From: Arthrobacter globiformis
GTDB taxonomy: Bacteria; Actinomycetota; Actinomycetes; Actinomycetales; Micrococcaceae
NCBI RefSeq assembly: GCF_003261175.1
Contig: NZ_QLNP01000003.1
Span: 33,697 to 97,696, forward strand
Length of the DNA: 64,000 nt
Direction: 5' to 3'
Below, piece after piece: positions 7,491-15,759 of the stretch (its first letter is position 1; the number at the start of each line of letters is the position of its first letter). The notes beneath the pieces are model-generated. The model saw only the letters and a program-made list of their open reading frames with translations. It was not told the origin of the DNA and made no database searches. A program made the position numbers and the translations under genes.

Positions 7491-9790
7491 CAGTGGTGCC
7501 CCGCCCGCTCAACACGCATTTCAGCGGGCAGCTTGTTCCATTCCGCCATGAGCTCGCGTTCGGCGGGGGTTGGGATCAGCCCGGCGGGCGCGTAGACGCG
7601 CGAGGGATGTGGCCGGTCCTCGTTGTTGACGTTGGGGACGCCGGCCGCGGTGTTGCGGAAGGCCTTCACCGTGGCAAGCACCGCGGTGACGATGACGATG
7701 ATGCTCAGGACCACGAAGATGACGGACAGCCAGCCCTGGATCATGGTGTTGCGGACCACGGCCTCCATGGCCGCCGTGGTCTTGGCCGTGCCGAACGAGG
7801 TCTTCCCGTCGGCCAGCGCCTTGCTGAAGGCGGCGTTGTTGGCGAAGTACCCCACGGCCGGGACGGAGGAGAAGATCTTCTGGATGCTTGCCGTGATGGT
7901 AACGACGGCGGTGAAGGCCAGCGGCACGGCAACGATCCACAGGTACCTGAACGAGCCGCGCTTCGCCGCGATGGCCATGCACACCGCCAGGGCGATCGCG
8001 GCCAGCAGCTGGTTGGCGATGCCGAACAGCGGGAACAGGGTGTTGATGCCGCCCAGCGGGTCGGTGACGCCCATCAGCAGCACGGCACCCCAGGCACCCA
8101 CCATGATGGCCGTGCAGAGCCACGCGCCCGGACGCCAGGACGCCTCCTTGAACTTCGGGGCAAAATTCCCGATCGAATCCTGCAGCATGAACCGCGCAAC
8201 GCGCGTTCCGGCGTCGACCGCGGTGAGGATGAACAGGGCCTCGAACATGATGGCGAAGTGGTACCAGAAGGCCATCATGCCGGTGCCGCCGATGAACTGC
8301 TGCATGATGTGGGCCAGGCCCACGGCGAGCGTTGGCGCACCGCCTGAACGCGAGACGATGCTTTCCTCGCCCACGTTCGACGCGGTCTGGGCGAGGACGT
8401 CCGGGGTGATGTTGACGCCGGCCAGGCCGAGTCCGTTGACCCACTGCGCCGCCGTCTCGACGGTTCCTCCGGTCAGCGCCGCTGGGGCGTTCATGGCGAA
8501 GTAGATCCCGCGGTCGATCGAAATGGCCGCGACCAGCGCCATGATGGCGACGAAGGACTCCATGAGCATCCCGCCGTAGCCGATGAACCGGGACTGACGT
8601 TCCTTTTCGATGAGCTTTGGCGTGGTGCCGGAGGAAATCAGGGCGTGGAAGCCTGACAGCGCGCCGCACGCGATGGTGACGAACAGGAACGGGAACAGGG
8701 CACCGGAGAAGACCGGACCGTTCTCGCGGCCCGCAAACTCGCTGAAGGCGGGAACGGTGATTTCGGGGCGCACCACAATGATGGCCACTGCGAGCATCGC
8801 GATCACGCCGATCTTCATGAAGGTCGAGAGGTAGTCCCGGGGCGCGAGCAGGAGCCACACCGGGAGGATGGCCGCGATGAAGCCGTAGACGATGAGGCCC
8901 CACGCGATGGTGACCTTGTCCAGGTGGAAGAACGCCGCGCCCCATTCCGTGCCGGCCACCGCGCCGCCCCCGATGATGGCGGCCATGAGCAGCACGAAGC
9001 CGATGATGGAAACCTCCATGACCTTGCCCGGGCGCAGGTACCTCAGGTACACGCCCATGAAGAGCGCGATCGGGATGGTCATGCCCACCGAGAAGACGCC
9101 CCACGGGCTCTCCCCCAGGGCATTGACGACGACGAGCGCCAGGATGGCGACGATGATCACCATAATCAGCAGGGTGGCCACGAGGGCGGCAGTGCCGCCG
9201 ATGACGCCGAGTTCCTCGCGCGCCATCTGGCCGAGGGAACGGCCGCCGCGGCGCATCGAGAAGAACATGACCAGGTAGTCCTGTACGGCGCCTGCGAGGA
9301 CGACGCCGAGAATGATCCAGATAGTGCCGGGGAGGTACCCCATCTGGGCCGCGATGACGGGCCCCACGAGCGGTCCGGCTCCGGCGATGGCGGCGAAGTG
9401 ATGCCCAAAGAGGACATTGCGGTCCGTGCGGACGTAGTCCTTGCCGTCAGCCTTGTACTCTGCGGGCGTGGCGCGGCGGTCGTCAGGCTTGAGCAGGTAG
9501 CGCTCGATGACCTTCGAATAGAAGCGGTAGCCGATCAGGTACGTGCACACCGAGGCGAACACGAACCAGATGGCGTTGACCGTTTCGCCCCTGACGATGG
9601 CCAGCATGAACCAGGCCACGCCGCCCAGGAGCGCGATGGCTACCCACGTGGCGATCTTCGCAGGGGTCCATCTGCGCTCCTCCGCGTCGCGGACCGCGTC
9701 ATCCACCGACGTCGGCGGCAGCGACCCGTTGGGCGCGGGATCGAGTTCCCCGTCCGCCGTTCGGGTCCCGTCCTCAGGCATGGTGCCCAT
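7490..9790 (-). CDS. cstA: Carbon starvation protein CstA (peptide/pyruvate transporter family)
   Basis: A 766-residue polytopic membrane protein with about 16-18 helices. The family marker HHFAAIAGAGPLVGPVIAAQ, then MGYLPGTIWIILG and the segment MRRGGRSLGQMAREELG identify CstA/BtsT; the group takes up pyruvate or peptides, and in E. coli is induced on carbon starvation. The ATG at 9790 has AAGGAGG upstream at good spacing. A hydrophilic N-terminus of about 40 residues precedes the first helix. Forms an operon with ybdD and a GNAT gene. Confidence 0.95.
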   Translation of the reverse strand: MGTMPEDGTRTADGELDPAPNGSLPPTSVDDAVRDAEERRWTPAKIATWVAIALLGGVAWFMLAIVRGETVNAIWFVFASVCTYLIGYRFYSKVIERYLLKPDDRRATPAEYKADGKDYVRTDRNVLFGHHFAAIAGAGPLVGPVIAAQMGYLPGTIWIILGVVLAGAVQDYLVMFFSMRRGGRSLGQMAREELGVIGGTAALVATLLIMVIIVAILALVVVNALGESPWGVFSVGMTIPIALFMGVYLRYLRPGKVMEVSIIGFVLLMAAIIGGGAVAGTEWGAAFFHLDKVTIAWGLIVYGFIAAILPVWLLLAPRDYLSTFMKIGVIAMLAVAIIVVRPEITVPAFSEFAGRENGPVFSGALFPFLFVTIACGALSGFHALISSGTTPKLIEKERQSRFIGYGGMLMESFVAIMALVAAISIDRGIYFAMNAPAALTGGTVETAAQWVNGLGLAGVNITPDVLAQTASNVGEESIVSRSGGAPTLAVGLAHIMQQFIGGTGMMAFWYHFAIMFEALFILTAVDAGTRVARFMLQDSIGNFAPKFKEASWRPGAWLCTAIMVGAWGAVLLMGVTDPLGGINTLFPLFGIANQLLAAIALAVCMAIAAKRGSFRYLWIVAVPLAFTAVVTITASIQKIFSSVPAVGYFANNAAFSKALADGKTSFGTAKTTAAMEAVVRNTMIQGWLSVIFVVLSIIVIVTAVLATVKAFRNTAAGVPNVNNEDRPHPSRVYAPAGLIPTPAERELMAEWNKLPAEMRVERAGHH

Positions 9791-9838
9791 GTCTCCTCCT
9801 TGAGATTCCCAGTTGGCACGGAGTGTGCCACCGGCACC

Positions 9839-10281
9839 CTACCAACGGGTAGGGCTACAACCGCGGCCATTTGCGGAGCACCGCCGGAGGAATCGCCGAG
9901 CGGTCGCGACGCCGCGGTGAGCGGACGGCCCTGGCCAGTACCGCCGTCGTCCGCTCCAGGGGTCCAGTGCGGCTGTCAGAAGCTTCTCAGGTGCCGGCGC
10001 TTCGCCAGGACACGGGCAGGCGGGCAACGTAGAAACCCATGGCCTGGATCCGGTAAACGTGCGCCAGGGCAGCCGACGCCTGTCCTGCTCGGCGGCTTCC
10101 GCGTAGGCGGACAGTTGGGCGAGCAGTACGGAGTTTTCGAAGTGGATGCCCAGCCTGGACGCGGTGCCCGGGGGATGACGCCGTAGAACGGAACCGGCAC
10201 GGCAACAGCCGTGGCCCCGTGCCCGAACGTCCTGCTGACTTTCGCGAGTTCCAGGATCTGCTGGGGCCCCTGCACGCTCAC
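9839..10281 (-). pseudogene. Relic of a PadR-linked ABC transporter ATPase
   Basis: The GTG at 10281 overlaps the padR stop codon (GTGA), and the frame starts SVQGPQQILELAKVSRTFGH followed by GATAVAV, which matches the N-terminus of an ABC ATPase. Homology then stops: there is no Walker A and the frame ends at 9976. Protein-like stretches continue in other frames (LGIHFENSVLLAQLSAYAEA in one, HVYRIQAMGFYVARLPVSW in another), suggesting a deletion and frameshifts joining two unrelated ends. The source of the second part was not recognised. PadR regulators commonly precede such transporters, so a lost efflux system is inferred. Confidence 0.6.
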
Positions 10282-10892
10282 CGGCGGTTCTCCGCTGTGA
10301 GCGGAGCCGCCTCTTCCACGGTGACCCCGTTGGACGGCTTACGTGCCTGGCTGCGCGCCCCGGTGGCTTGCGCAAGCTGCATCATCCGGGCCTCGCACAG
10401 ATCCAGCCAGCGGATCTCGGCCTCGGTCTGGAAGATCAGCGAATCCAGCACCAGCAGCCAGGCCGTGTCCGCCGCCCGCTGGTTGGCCGCGGTGTCCCGC
10501 CGGGATTTCGTATAGTCCTGCAGGGCACGCATGGAAGCGGTGCGCTGGGCCTGGATGATGGCTGCGACGTTTACCCCGGGCAGGGTGACGGCCAGCGCCA
10601 GCTTGATGGCGAGCTCGTTCCGCGGCGGGTTGCCCCGTTCCACCGGTGTCGCAAACCAGCCCTGCACCTCCGCCCTGCCGGCTTCGGTAATGCTGTACAC
10701 GACGTGGCCTTCGCCGTCGCCGCCGTCGTTGCTAACGAGGCCATCGCGTTCCAGCCGGTCGAGGGTGGTGTAGACCTGCCCGATGTTCAGCGGCCAGGTG
10801 TAGCCAGTGCGGTCTTCGAATTCGACCCTGAGCTGGTAGCCGTAACGGGGCTGGTCCTGCAAGAGGGCGAGGAGGCTGTGGCGGATGGACAT
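10278..10892 (-). CDS. PadR family transcriptional regulator
   Basis: A 204-residue repressor. Residues 1-80 form the PadR winged helix (SIRHSLLALLQDQPRYGYQL, then IGQVYTTLDRLERDGLV). A C-terminal Vir-like helical dimerisation domain follows (AIIQAQRTASMRALQDYTKS and DTAWLLVLDSLIFQTEAEIR). AAGGAG sits four bases before ATG 10892. PadR proteins repress an adjacent membrane or efflux gene until bound by a phenolic or hydrophobic ligand; here the coupled ABC gene is degraded, so the surviving regulon is unclear. Palindromes at 10918-11000 are its probable operators. Confidence 0.92.
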   Translation of the reverse strand: MSIRHSLLALLQDQPRYGYQLRVEFEDRTGYTWPLNIGQVYTTLDRLERDGLVSNDGGDGEGHVVYSITEAGRAEVQGWFATPVERGNPPRNELAIKLALAVTLPGVNVAAIIQAQRTASMRALQDYTKSRRDTAANQRAADTAWLLVLDSLIFQTEAEIRWLDLCEARMMQLAQATGARSQARKPSNGVTVEEAAPLTAENRR

Positions 10893-10917
10893 CTGGCTCC
10901 TTGGCTGGAAGTCGGCA

Positions 10918-10948
10918 GTATGCACGCGCCCCCAAGACGCGTGCATAC
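10918..10948. promoter_or_regulatory. 11-bp inverted repeat upstream of padR
   Basis: GTATGCACGCG (10918-10928) and CGCGTGCATAC (10938-10948) are perfect arms with a 9-base spacer, 26 bases upstream of the padR start codon. The position and symmetry suit a dimeric PadR operator for autorepression. Confidence 0.6.
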
Positions 10949-11000
10949 TGCGTATCCTCCGAGCCTAGCCTTTGCTTTTCAGCGTGGCAATACTGAGTAT
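10945..11000. promoter_or_regulatory. Two ATAC-N3-GTAT sites upstream of padR
   Basis: ATAC-TGC-GTAT (10945-10955) and ATAC-TGA-GTAT (10990-11000) are near-identical palindromes whose centres are 45 bases apart, about four helical turns, so a regulator would see both on one face. The first overlaps the right arm of the 10918-10948 repeat. PadR control is inferred. Confidence 0.5.
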
Positions 11001-11025
11001 CTACCCTTCCCGCGCGGGCGCGGCG

Positions 11026-12009
11026 CTACATCACCAGCAGGACCTTGCCCACGTGCTCGCCGGAGTCGAAGTATTTGTGGGCCGCCCTGGCCTGGTCCAG
11101 CGGAAAGGTCTTCGCCACCAGCGGGTGAATGCGCCCATCGGCGACGAGGGGCCATACGGAGTCCCTGACCGCCGTCATGATGACGCCTTTCTCGGCTGTC
11201 GGGCGGGGGCGCAGCGCCGTGGCCACGATGGCGGCACGCTTGCGCAGCAGCTGCCCGAGGTCCAGTTCCCCCTTGGCGCCTCCCTGCAGCCCGATGACGA
11301 CGAGCCGGCCGTAGTCCGCCAGGGCGTCAACGTTTTTCTGCAGGTACTTGGCGCCCACTACGTCCAGGATGACGTCGGCACCCTTGCCCCCGTTTTGGGC
11401 GCGGAGGCTCTCGGCGAAGTCTTCCTCCGCATAGTTGATGGCGATGTCGGCCCCAAGGAAGGCCTTGGCGGTGCTGACTTTCTCGTCGGTGCCGGCGGTG
11501 GCCGCCACCGTGGCCCCCAATGCCTTGGCCAGCTGGATGGCCATGGTGCCGATGCCTCCCGTGGCACCGTGGATCAGGACGGTCTCCCCCGGCTGCAGCT
11601 GCGCGGTCATGACGAGGTTTGAGTACACGGTCGCCGCCACCTCAGGCAGGGACGCAGCGGTAACCAGGTCCACGCCGTCGGGAATCCTCAGCACCTGCTC
11701 GGACGGCACCGCGACCTGCTGCGCATAGCCGCCGCCGGACAGCAGTGCCACCACCTTGTCCCCGACAGAAAACGGCTTGGCCACGCCGGGGCCGAAACCA
11801 GCGATCCTGCCGGATACCTCCAGCCCGGGGATCTCCGAAGCACCCGGCGGGGGCGGGTAGTAGCCCCTCCGCTGCTGGACGTCGGCGCGGTTCAGGCCCG
11901 CCGCCACAACATCGATGAGGACCTCACCGTGGCCCGGCTGCGGAGCCGGCACCTCACGGATTTCCAGCACTTCCGGCCCGCCGGGCTCCGAGATAAAGAC
12001 GGCTTTCAT
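11026..12009 (-). CDS. NAD(P)H-quinone oxidoreductase, zinc-free MDR (PIG3/QorA type)
   Basis: A 327-residue medium-chain dehydrogenase/reductase without zinc ligands. It has the GroES-like N-domain (MKAVFISEPGGPEVLEIREV; AAGLNRADVQQRRGYYPPPP) and a Rossmann domain with VLIHGATGGIGTMAIQLAKA and a Tyr-type quinone reductase signature (GADVILDVVGAKYLQKN). The NRADxxQRxGxYPPP pattern is characteristic of the PIG3 branch. It should reduce quinones or alpha,beta-unsaturated carbonyls with NADPH in the cytoplasm. GGGAG upstream of ATG 12009 fixes the start. Monocistronic or leading towards padR 130 bases on. Confidence 0.93.
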   Translation of the reverse strand: MKAVFISEPGGPEVLEIREVPAPQPGHGEVLIDVVAAGLNRADVQQRRGYYPPPPGASEIPGLEVSGRIAGFGPGVAKPFSVGDKVVALLSGGGYAQQVAVPSEQVLRIPDGVDLVTAASLPEVAATVYSNLVMTAQLQPGETVLIHGATGGIGTMAIQLAKALGATVAATAGTDEKVSTAKAFLGADIAINYAEEDFAESLRAQNGGKGADVILDVVGAKYLQKNVDALADYGRLVVIGLQGGAKGELDLGQLLRKRAAIVATALRPRPTAEKGVIMTAVRDSVWPLVADGRIHPLVAKTFPLDQARAAHKYFDSGEHVGKVLLVM

Positions 12010-12122
12010 GGCGAACTCCCGATTTCTAGCTGATTCCTGCCCCAAAAATACTGTGCGGCGGCGACAACTGCCACGCGGCGGTTTTTGTTGCAGCCAACTG
12101 CCTATGAAACACTACTAGTCAG

Positions 12123-12210
12123 GGAAGGTTGTCCGAGCGGCCGAAGGAGCTGGTCTTGAAAACCAGTGTGCGGTAACCCCGTACCAAGAGTTCGAATCTC
12201 TTACCTTCCG
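12123..12210 (+). tRNA. tRNA-Ser (UGA)
   Basis: An 88-base class II tRNA. The acceptor GGAAGGT (12123-12129) pairs with ACCTTCC (12203-12209), with discriminator G. The anticodon stem CTGGT/ACCAG holds loop CTTGAAA, giving anticodon UGA. A long variable arm (GTGTGCGGTAACCCCGTACC region) and a TTCGAAT T-loop are present. CCA is not encoded. Confidence 0.95.
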
Positions 12211-12514
12211 CGCAGGGGCCGGCGCCGTGTGAAAAGCACCGGTATGACGGCCATTTTGAAGGCCGGCTGGGCCAATCGAAAGGTTGGTCTGGCCGGCCTT
12301 TTGCGTAGGCAGGCAGCGGCACTTTCCACCAGCAAGTAGGGGTTCGGACGGGGGCCTGGAAAACAGGTAATCCGAGTACCTGCCCGGCAGAATTCGAGTA
12401 CGCGCCACTGATGCGCACCCTTGCCGAAAGGCGTTCACTTGTATCAGCACCGCTCTATCCCGCGACCGCGGGAGGGAGATTCCGCATCCACCGTTGCATG
12501 TGGGGGTCGAGGTC
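12211..12514. other. Region downstream of tRNA-Ser
   Basis: Apart from the terminator hairpin at 12259-12302, no coding frame or structured element was recognised until the short gene at 12515. Confidence 0.4.
12259..12302 (+). terminator. Intrinsic terminator after tRNA-Ser (UGA)
   Basis: AAGGCCGGC...GCCAA pairs with TTGG...GCCGGCCTT and runs into TTTT on the plus strand, 50 bases after the tRNA. Confidence 0.75.
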
Positions 12515-12646
12515 ATGAGCAAGGCTGAAAAACAGAGCCTGCGCTACTCGGATTACTACTGGTGCATGTCGCTGAAGGACTTCACGGAGTGGATCGAGGC
12601 CGACGACGACCAGGAGCCGGGCACGTCATACTCAGACCAGCGCTGA
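12515..12646 (+). CDS. Small acidic aromatic-rich protein (43 aa)
   Basis: A 43-codon frame starting MSKAEKQSLRYSDYYWCMSL and rich in Tyr, Trp, Asp and Glu. Nearly all codons end in G or C, like the neighbouring genes, and there is a GGGGG/GAGG purine stretch before the ATG. No family was recognised. Too short for many automatic callers. It ends 22 bases before the promoter of the VOC gene, so it is transcribed separately. Confidence 0.55.
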   Translation: MSKAEKQSLRYSDYYWCMSLKDFTEWIEADDDQEPGTSYSDQR

Positions 12647-12667
12647 GCGCACCCCGTCTCACCCCCA

Positions 12668-12696
12668 TTGAAAGTGTCACACCCCCGGCATAGTGT
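12668..12696 (+). promoter_or_regulatory. Sigma-70-type promoter of the VOC gene, with 5' leader palindrome
   Basis: TTGAAA (12668-12673), a 17-base spacer and TAGTGT (12691-12696) form a good housekeeping promoter about 65 bases before the VOC start codon. A perfect TGCGGGA-ACG-TCCCGCA palindrome follows at 12725-12741 in the leader and could be an operator. Confidence 0.55.
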
Positions 12697-12761
12697 CGGT
12701 TCTGTTCGTAGCACCTCCATGACCTGCGGGAACGTCCCGCAAACCACACCAGGAGCAGACC

Positions 12762-13583
12762 ATGCCTACGCCCGAACCCACGCCCGGCGCCCCCTGCTGG
12801 GTCGACCTTATGACCACCGACGCCAACCAGGCGAAACAGTTCTATGGCGAACTGTTCGGCTGGGACTTCCAGACCGGAGACCAGGAAAAGTACGGCGGCT
12901 ACATCACCGCCCAAAAGAACGGCAAGACCGTCGCCGGCATCATGCAGAAGCAGGAGGACCAGGAGGGTATGCCGGACATGTGGTCCACCTACCTGTGGTC
13001 CGACGACGCCGCCGCCACAGCCGCGGCGGTTGCCGCAAACGGTGGCCAGGTGTACATGGAGCCCATGGACGTGCCCGAACAGGGCCACATGGCGTTCTTC
13101 GGGGATGCCTCCGGCGCCACGGTGGGCGTGTGGCAGCCGCGTGAGATGCGCGGTTACGAGCTTGTTGGCGAGCCGGGCGCCCCGGCCTGGCACGAGCTTC
13201 ACACCAAGGACTACTCCGCCGCTGTGAAGTTCTATCAGGACGTGTTTGGCTGGGACACCGACGTCATGAGCGACACCCCGGAGTTCCGGTACACAACCCT
13301 GGGCGCCGGCCGGGAGGCGAAAGCCGGGATCTATGACGCGTCGGCCGACCTTCCCGCCGAAGTCCCCTCCAACTGGGTGGTCTATTTCGCGGTGGAGGAC
13401 GCTGACGCTTCCATCGACAAGGCCGTCAGTTTGGGTGCGACGGTCCTTGACGGACCGGATGACACACCCCACGGCCGGCTGGCCACGCTGACGGACCCCA
13501 CCGGGGCGAGGTTCAAGCTCGTGGCCGACACCGGCCAGGGCAACGCGGGCGACGCCGAAACAGGCGGACAGGGCACCCTGTAG
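12762..13583 (+). CDS. Two-domain VOC (glyoxalase/bleomycin resistance-like) protein
   Basis: A 273-residue cytoplasmic protein made of two tandem VOC domains. Domain 1 is about residues 10-125 (CWVDLMTTDANQAKQFYGEL, then FGWDF) and domain 2 about 140-255 (AWHELHTKDYSAAVKFYQDV, then FGWDTDVM). Each begins with the paired betaalphabetabetabeta motif and ends in a metal-ligand-like Glu or Pro-Thr-Gly-Ala. The family includes CFP-30B/antibiotic-binding proteins and dioxygenases; substrate unknown. CAGGAG precedes the ATG. Own promoter at 12668 and terminator at 13600. Confidence 0.9.
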   Translation: MPTPEPTPGAPCWVDLMTTDANQAKQFYGELFGWDFQTGDQEKYGGYITAQKNGKTVAGIMQKQEDQEGMPDMWSTYLWSDDAAATAAAVAANGGQVYMEPMDVPEQGHMAFFGDASGATVGVWQPREMRGYELVGEPGAPAWHELHTKDYSAAVKFYQDVFGWDTDVMSDTPEFRYTTLGAGREAKAGIYDASADLPAEVPSNWVVYFAVEDADASIDKAVSLGATVLDGPDDTPHGRLATLTDPTGARFKLVADTGQGNAGDAETGGQGTL

Positions 13584-13599
13584 TCACGTTCGCCAATGG

Positions 13600-13642
13600 A
13601 TGCCGGCTGGCCGCTTCGAAGGAAGCTGCCGGCCGGCATTTT
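13600..13642 (+). terminator. Intrinsic terminator after the VOC gene
   Basis: ATGCCGGC...CTTC and GAAG...GCCGGCAT form a stem followed by TTTT, 17 bases after the stop codon; it also faces the convergent FAD-protein gene. Confidence 0.75.
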
Positions 13643-13691
13643 CGTGCGCCCGAGGGTGGCACTCCGGCAGGAGGTGAGTACGCGTTTGAGA

Positions 13692-15698
13692 TCAGGCGGC
13701 AGGAGGTGAGGAAGCGTTTGGGGCCAGGGCGAGGATGGCCCGGGCGATCTCGTCGGCGTCGCGGAGCGTGCGCTGCCCGCTGGGGTACACCGGGCCGGCC
13801 TGCTGTGCCGCCTCGGCGGCAATGGCCGTGCCCCACTGCGTAGCCGAGAGCTGCAGCCCCAGCACGTACATCCGGTCCGTGACCTCGCCGTTCGCGGCAA
13901 CCGGCCGGTACGGGTGCGGGCGGACGTCGAGCCCGGAGGCCTGCACCGGGGTGCCTTCCACTGTCATCATGGTCCGAGGCCGGACGAGCCCGTCGGCGAG
14001 GAGCTGTTCCAGCAGCCGGGACTCGTTCAGGGCCACCCGGTTGGCCGGGGCCAGTGCCTCCACCAGAGTGTGTGCTTCCGCGGCACCGCCCCGAACCCAC
14101 GGCGAGGCGGCGGTGAAGGCGCGTTTTCCGCGGGCCACGCCGAACTTGGGGTCCGGGCCCACGAAGCTGACAATTCCGGCTCGTGCCAGAGCTGCCAGCT
14201 GCTCGGCGCGCAGCGCCGGAGGACCGCTGGCCAGGCCCTCCACCAGCGACTCAAACCAGCCCCGCAGGCCGGCGACCCATGACTCGTCGGTGATCCCGCC
14301 GTCGGCCACCACCGATTTCAGCACCGCGCGGCCGTGGTGCAGCGCGCCGATGGCCATCTTGACGGGGTCGTCCTCGCCGAGCGCTGAGCGCCGGGCATCG
14401 TCGTCGAGGTACTCGACGACGGCGGCATCCAGCTCGGCACGCGAAGCAAAGCTCCGACCGGACAGCGGGGCGGCCAGGCCGCGCAGGTCCAGCCTGCCGC
14501 CCTGGCGGACATGGCGGCCGACGACGGCGTTAAAGTCCGCTTCCCACCGGCCGGTGCTGTGGGCATGCGGGTGCAGGGCCTCGTCCAGCTCCTTGAGGAA
14601 CGCGGCGTGGTCCTGCACGGCGTCCGGCTGCGAGCGCACGAGGGTCGTGTAGTAGGCCCAGAGCGCGTCCCGGTGCAGCAGCGGCCAGAGGTCGTGGTCG
14701 AATGCCGGAACGATTCCGGCGGCCGCAAACCTCTGCAGTGCTTTCCCGGTGAAGTAGCGGAGCGTGACCGACGCCGGGTAGTAGCCCGCGAGGGTGGCCT
14801 TGGACCGGTACGGCGTTCCGCGCCGGGACGCGGCGAAGATGATCGGCTCCTGGCCAGAAGGCAGGTACTCGAGGGTGTCCCCTGCCTCCACGAACTTTCC
14901 GCCCCGGCCCTCCGTGAGCTGGCCCATCACATCGAAGAAGTTAAGGCCCATCCCGCGGACCAGCACCGGCTCCTGCGCGGGAATCACACTCCAGTCGACG
15001 TCGGCCGGGACGGCGGGCGGCAAGTAGCGCAGGCCGAGTTGAGCGGCGGCTGCCTGCAGTTCGCGCTGCTCCGGGCTGAGGCGGGACGCGAGGTGGCCCA
15101 GCGCGAGCACCACCGAATCGACGGTGAGGGTCCCGCCACCGTCCGGTTCGCCGCCGTCGAGTTCGCCCGCGTCCAGTCCTCCCCGGTCCAGTTCGACCTC
15201 GAACCTTCCGTCCGGTTGCCGGCGCGCAGCGGTAGCCGTCGCCTGGTGCATCTCGATCGTGACGCCGTCGGGCAGCGCGGCGAGCAGCTCCTCGACGGTG
15301 GACCGCAGGTAGCGGCCGTAGATGGCGCGGCTGGGGAAGTCTCCGGATCCCAGTACGCCGAGCTCCGCCCGCTCGTCATCGGTGAGCTCCGGCAGGGGGC
15401 TGCGCTGCTGGGCTGCCCGCCAGCGGTCGAACGTGGTGCCGGCCAAAGGCGCCGCCAGCCCCGTGTCCTCGGGGACCAGCGTGGGGTAGAACGACTGAGT
15501 GTTCATCAGGTAGAGGCGGGACTGGCCGGGCTGCCAGACGTGCCCCGGGCCGGCCGGAAACGGGTCAATGACATCTATGTGCAGGCGGGCTCCCGCAGGG
15601 CGGGCGGCGGACCAGTTGGCGAGCAGCCGCTCCAGCACGCTGGTACCCCTCGGACCGGCGCCGATCAGCGCCGTCCGGATGCTCTGCGAAATAACCAC
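13692..15698 (-). CDS. Large FAD/NAD(P)-binding protein (NAD_binding_9 type)
   Basis: A 668-residue protein that opens with a nucleotide-binding Rossmann motif (RTALIGAGPRGTSVLERLLA) and continues with the group's features HVWQPGQSRLYLMNTQSFYP and LVRGMGLNFFDVMGQLTEG. It ends with VLGLQLSATQWGTAIAAEA. Such actinobacterial proteins resemble the HcaD/ornithine-monooxygenase clade, but no reaction is assigned. The start is placed at GTG 15698, just before the Rossmann strand, with GGAAAG upstream. It diverges from the S9 peptidase gene 61 bases away, so they share a regulatory region. Confidence 0.85.
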   Translation of the reverse strand: MVISQSIRTALIGAGPRGTSVLERLLANWSAARPAGARLHIDVIDPFPAGPGHVWQPGQSRLYLMNTQSFYPTLVPEDTGLAAPLAGTTFDRWRAAQQRSPLPELTDDERAELGVLGSGDFPSRAIYGRYLRSTVEELLAALPDGVTIEMHQATATAARRQPDGRFEVELDRGGLDAGELDGGEPDGGGTLTVDSVVLALGHLASRLSPEQRELQAAAAQLGLRYLPPAVPADVDWSVIPAQEPVLVRGMGLNFFDVMGQLTEGRGGKFVEAGDTLEYLPSGQEPIIFAASRRGTPYRSKATLAGYYPASVTLRYFTGKALQRFAAAGIVPAFDHDLWPLLHRDALWAYYTTLVRSQPDAVQDHAAFLKELDEALHPHAHSTGRWEADFNAVVGRHVRQGGRLDLRGLAAPLSGRSFASRAELDAAVVEYLDDDARRSALGEDDPVKMAIGALHHGRAVLKSVVADGGITDESWVAGLRGWFESLVEGLASGPPALRAEQLAALARAGIVSFVGPDPKFGVARGKRAFTAASPWVRGGAAEAHTLVEALAPANRVALNESRLLEQLLADGLVRPRTMMTVEGTPVQASGLDVRPHPYRPVAANGEVTDRMYVLGLQLSATQWGTAIAAEAAQQAGPVYPSGQRTLRDADEIARAILALAPNASSPPAA

Positions 15699-15759
15699 GC
15701 TTTCCAGAGTATCGGCATGTGACTTGCTAGCTGAGCGGGGATGTTGTTTGGATGGGCGC

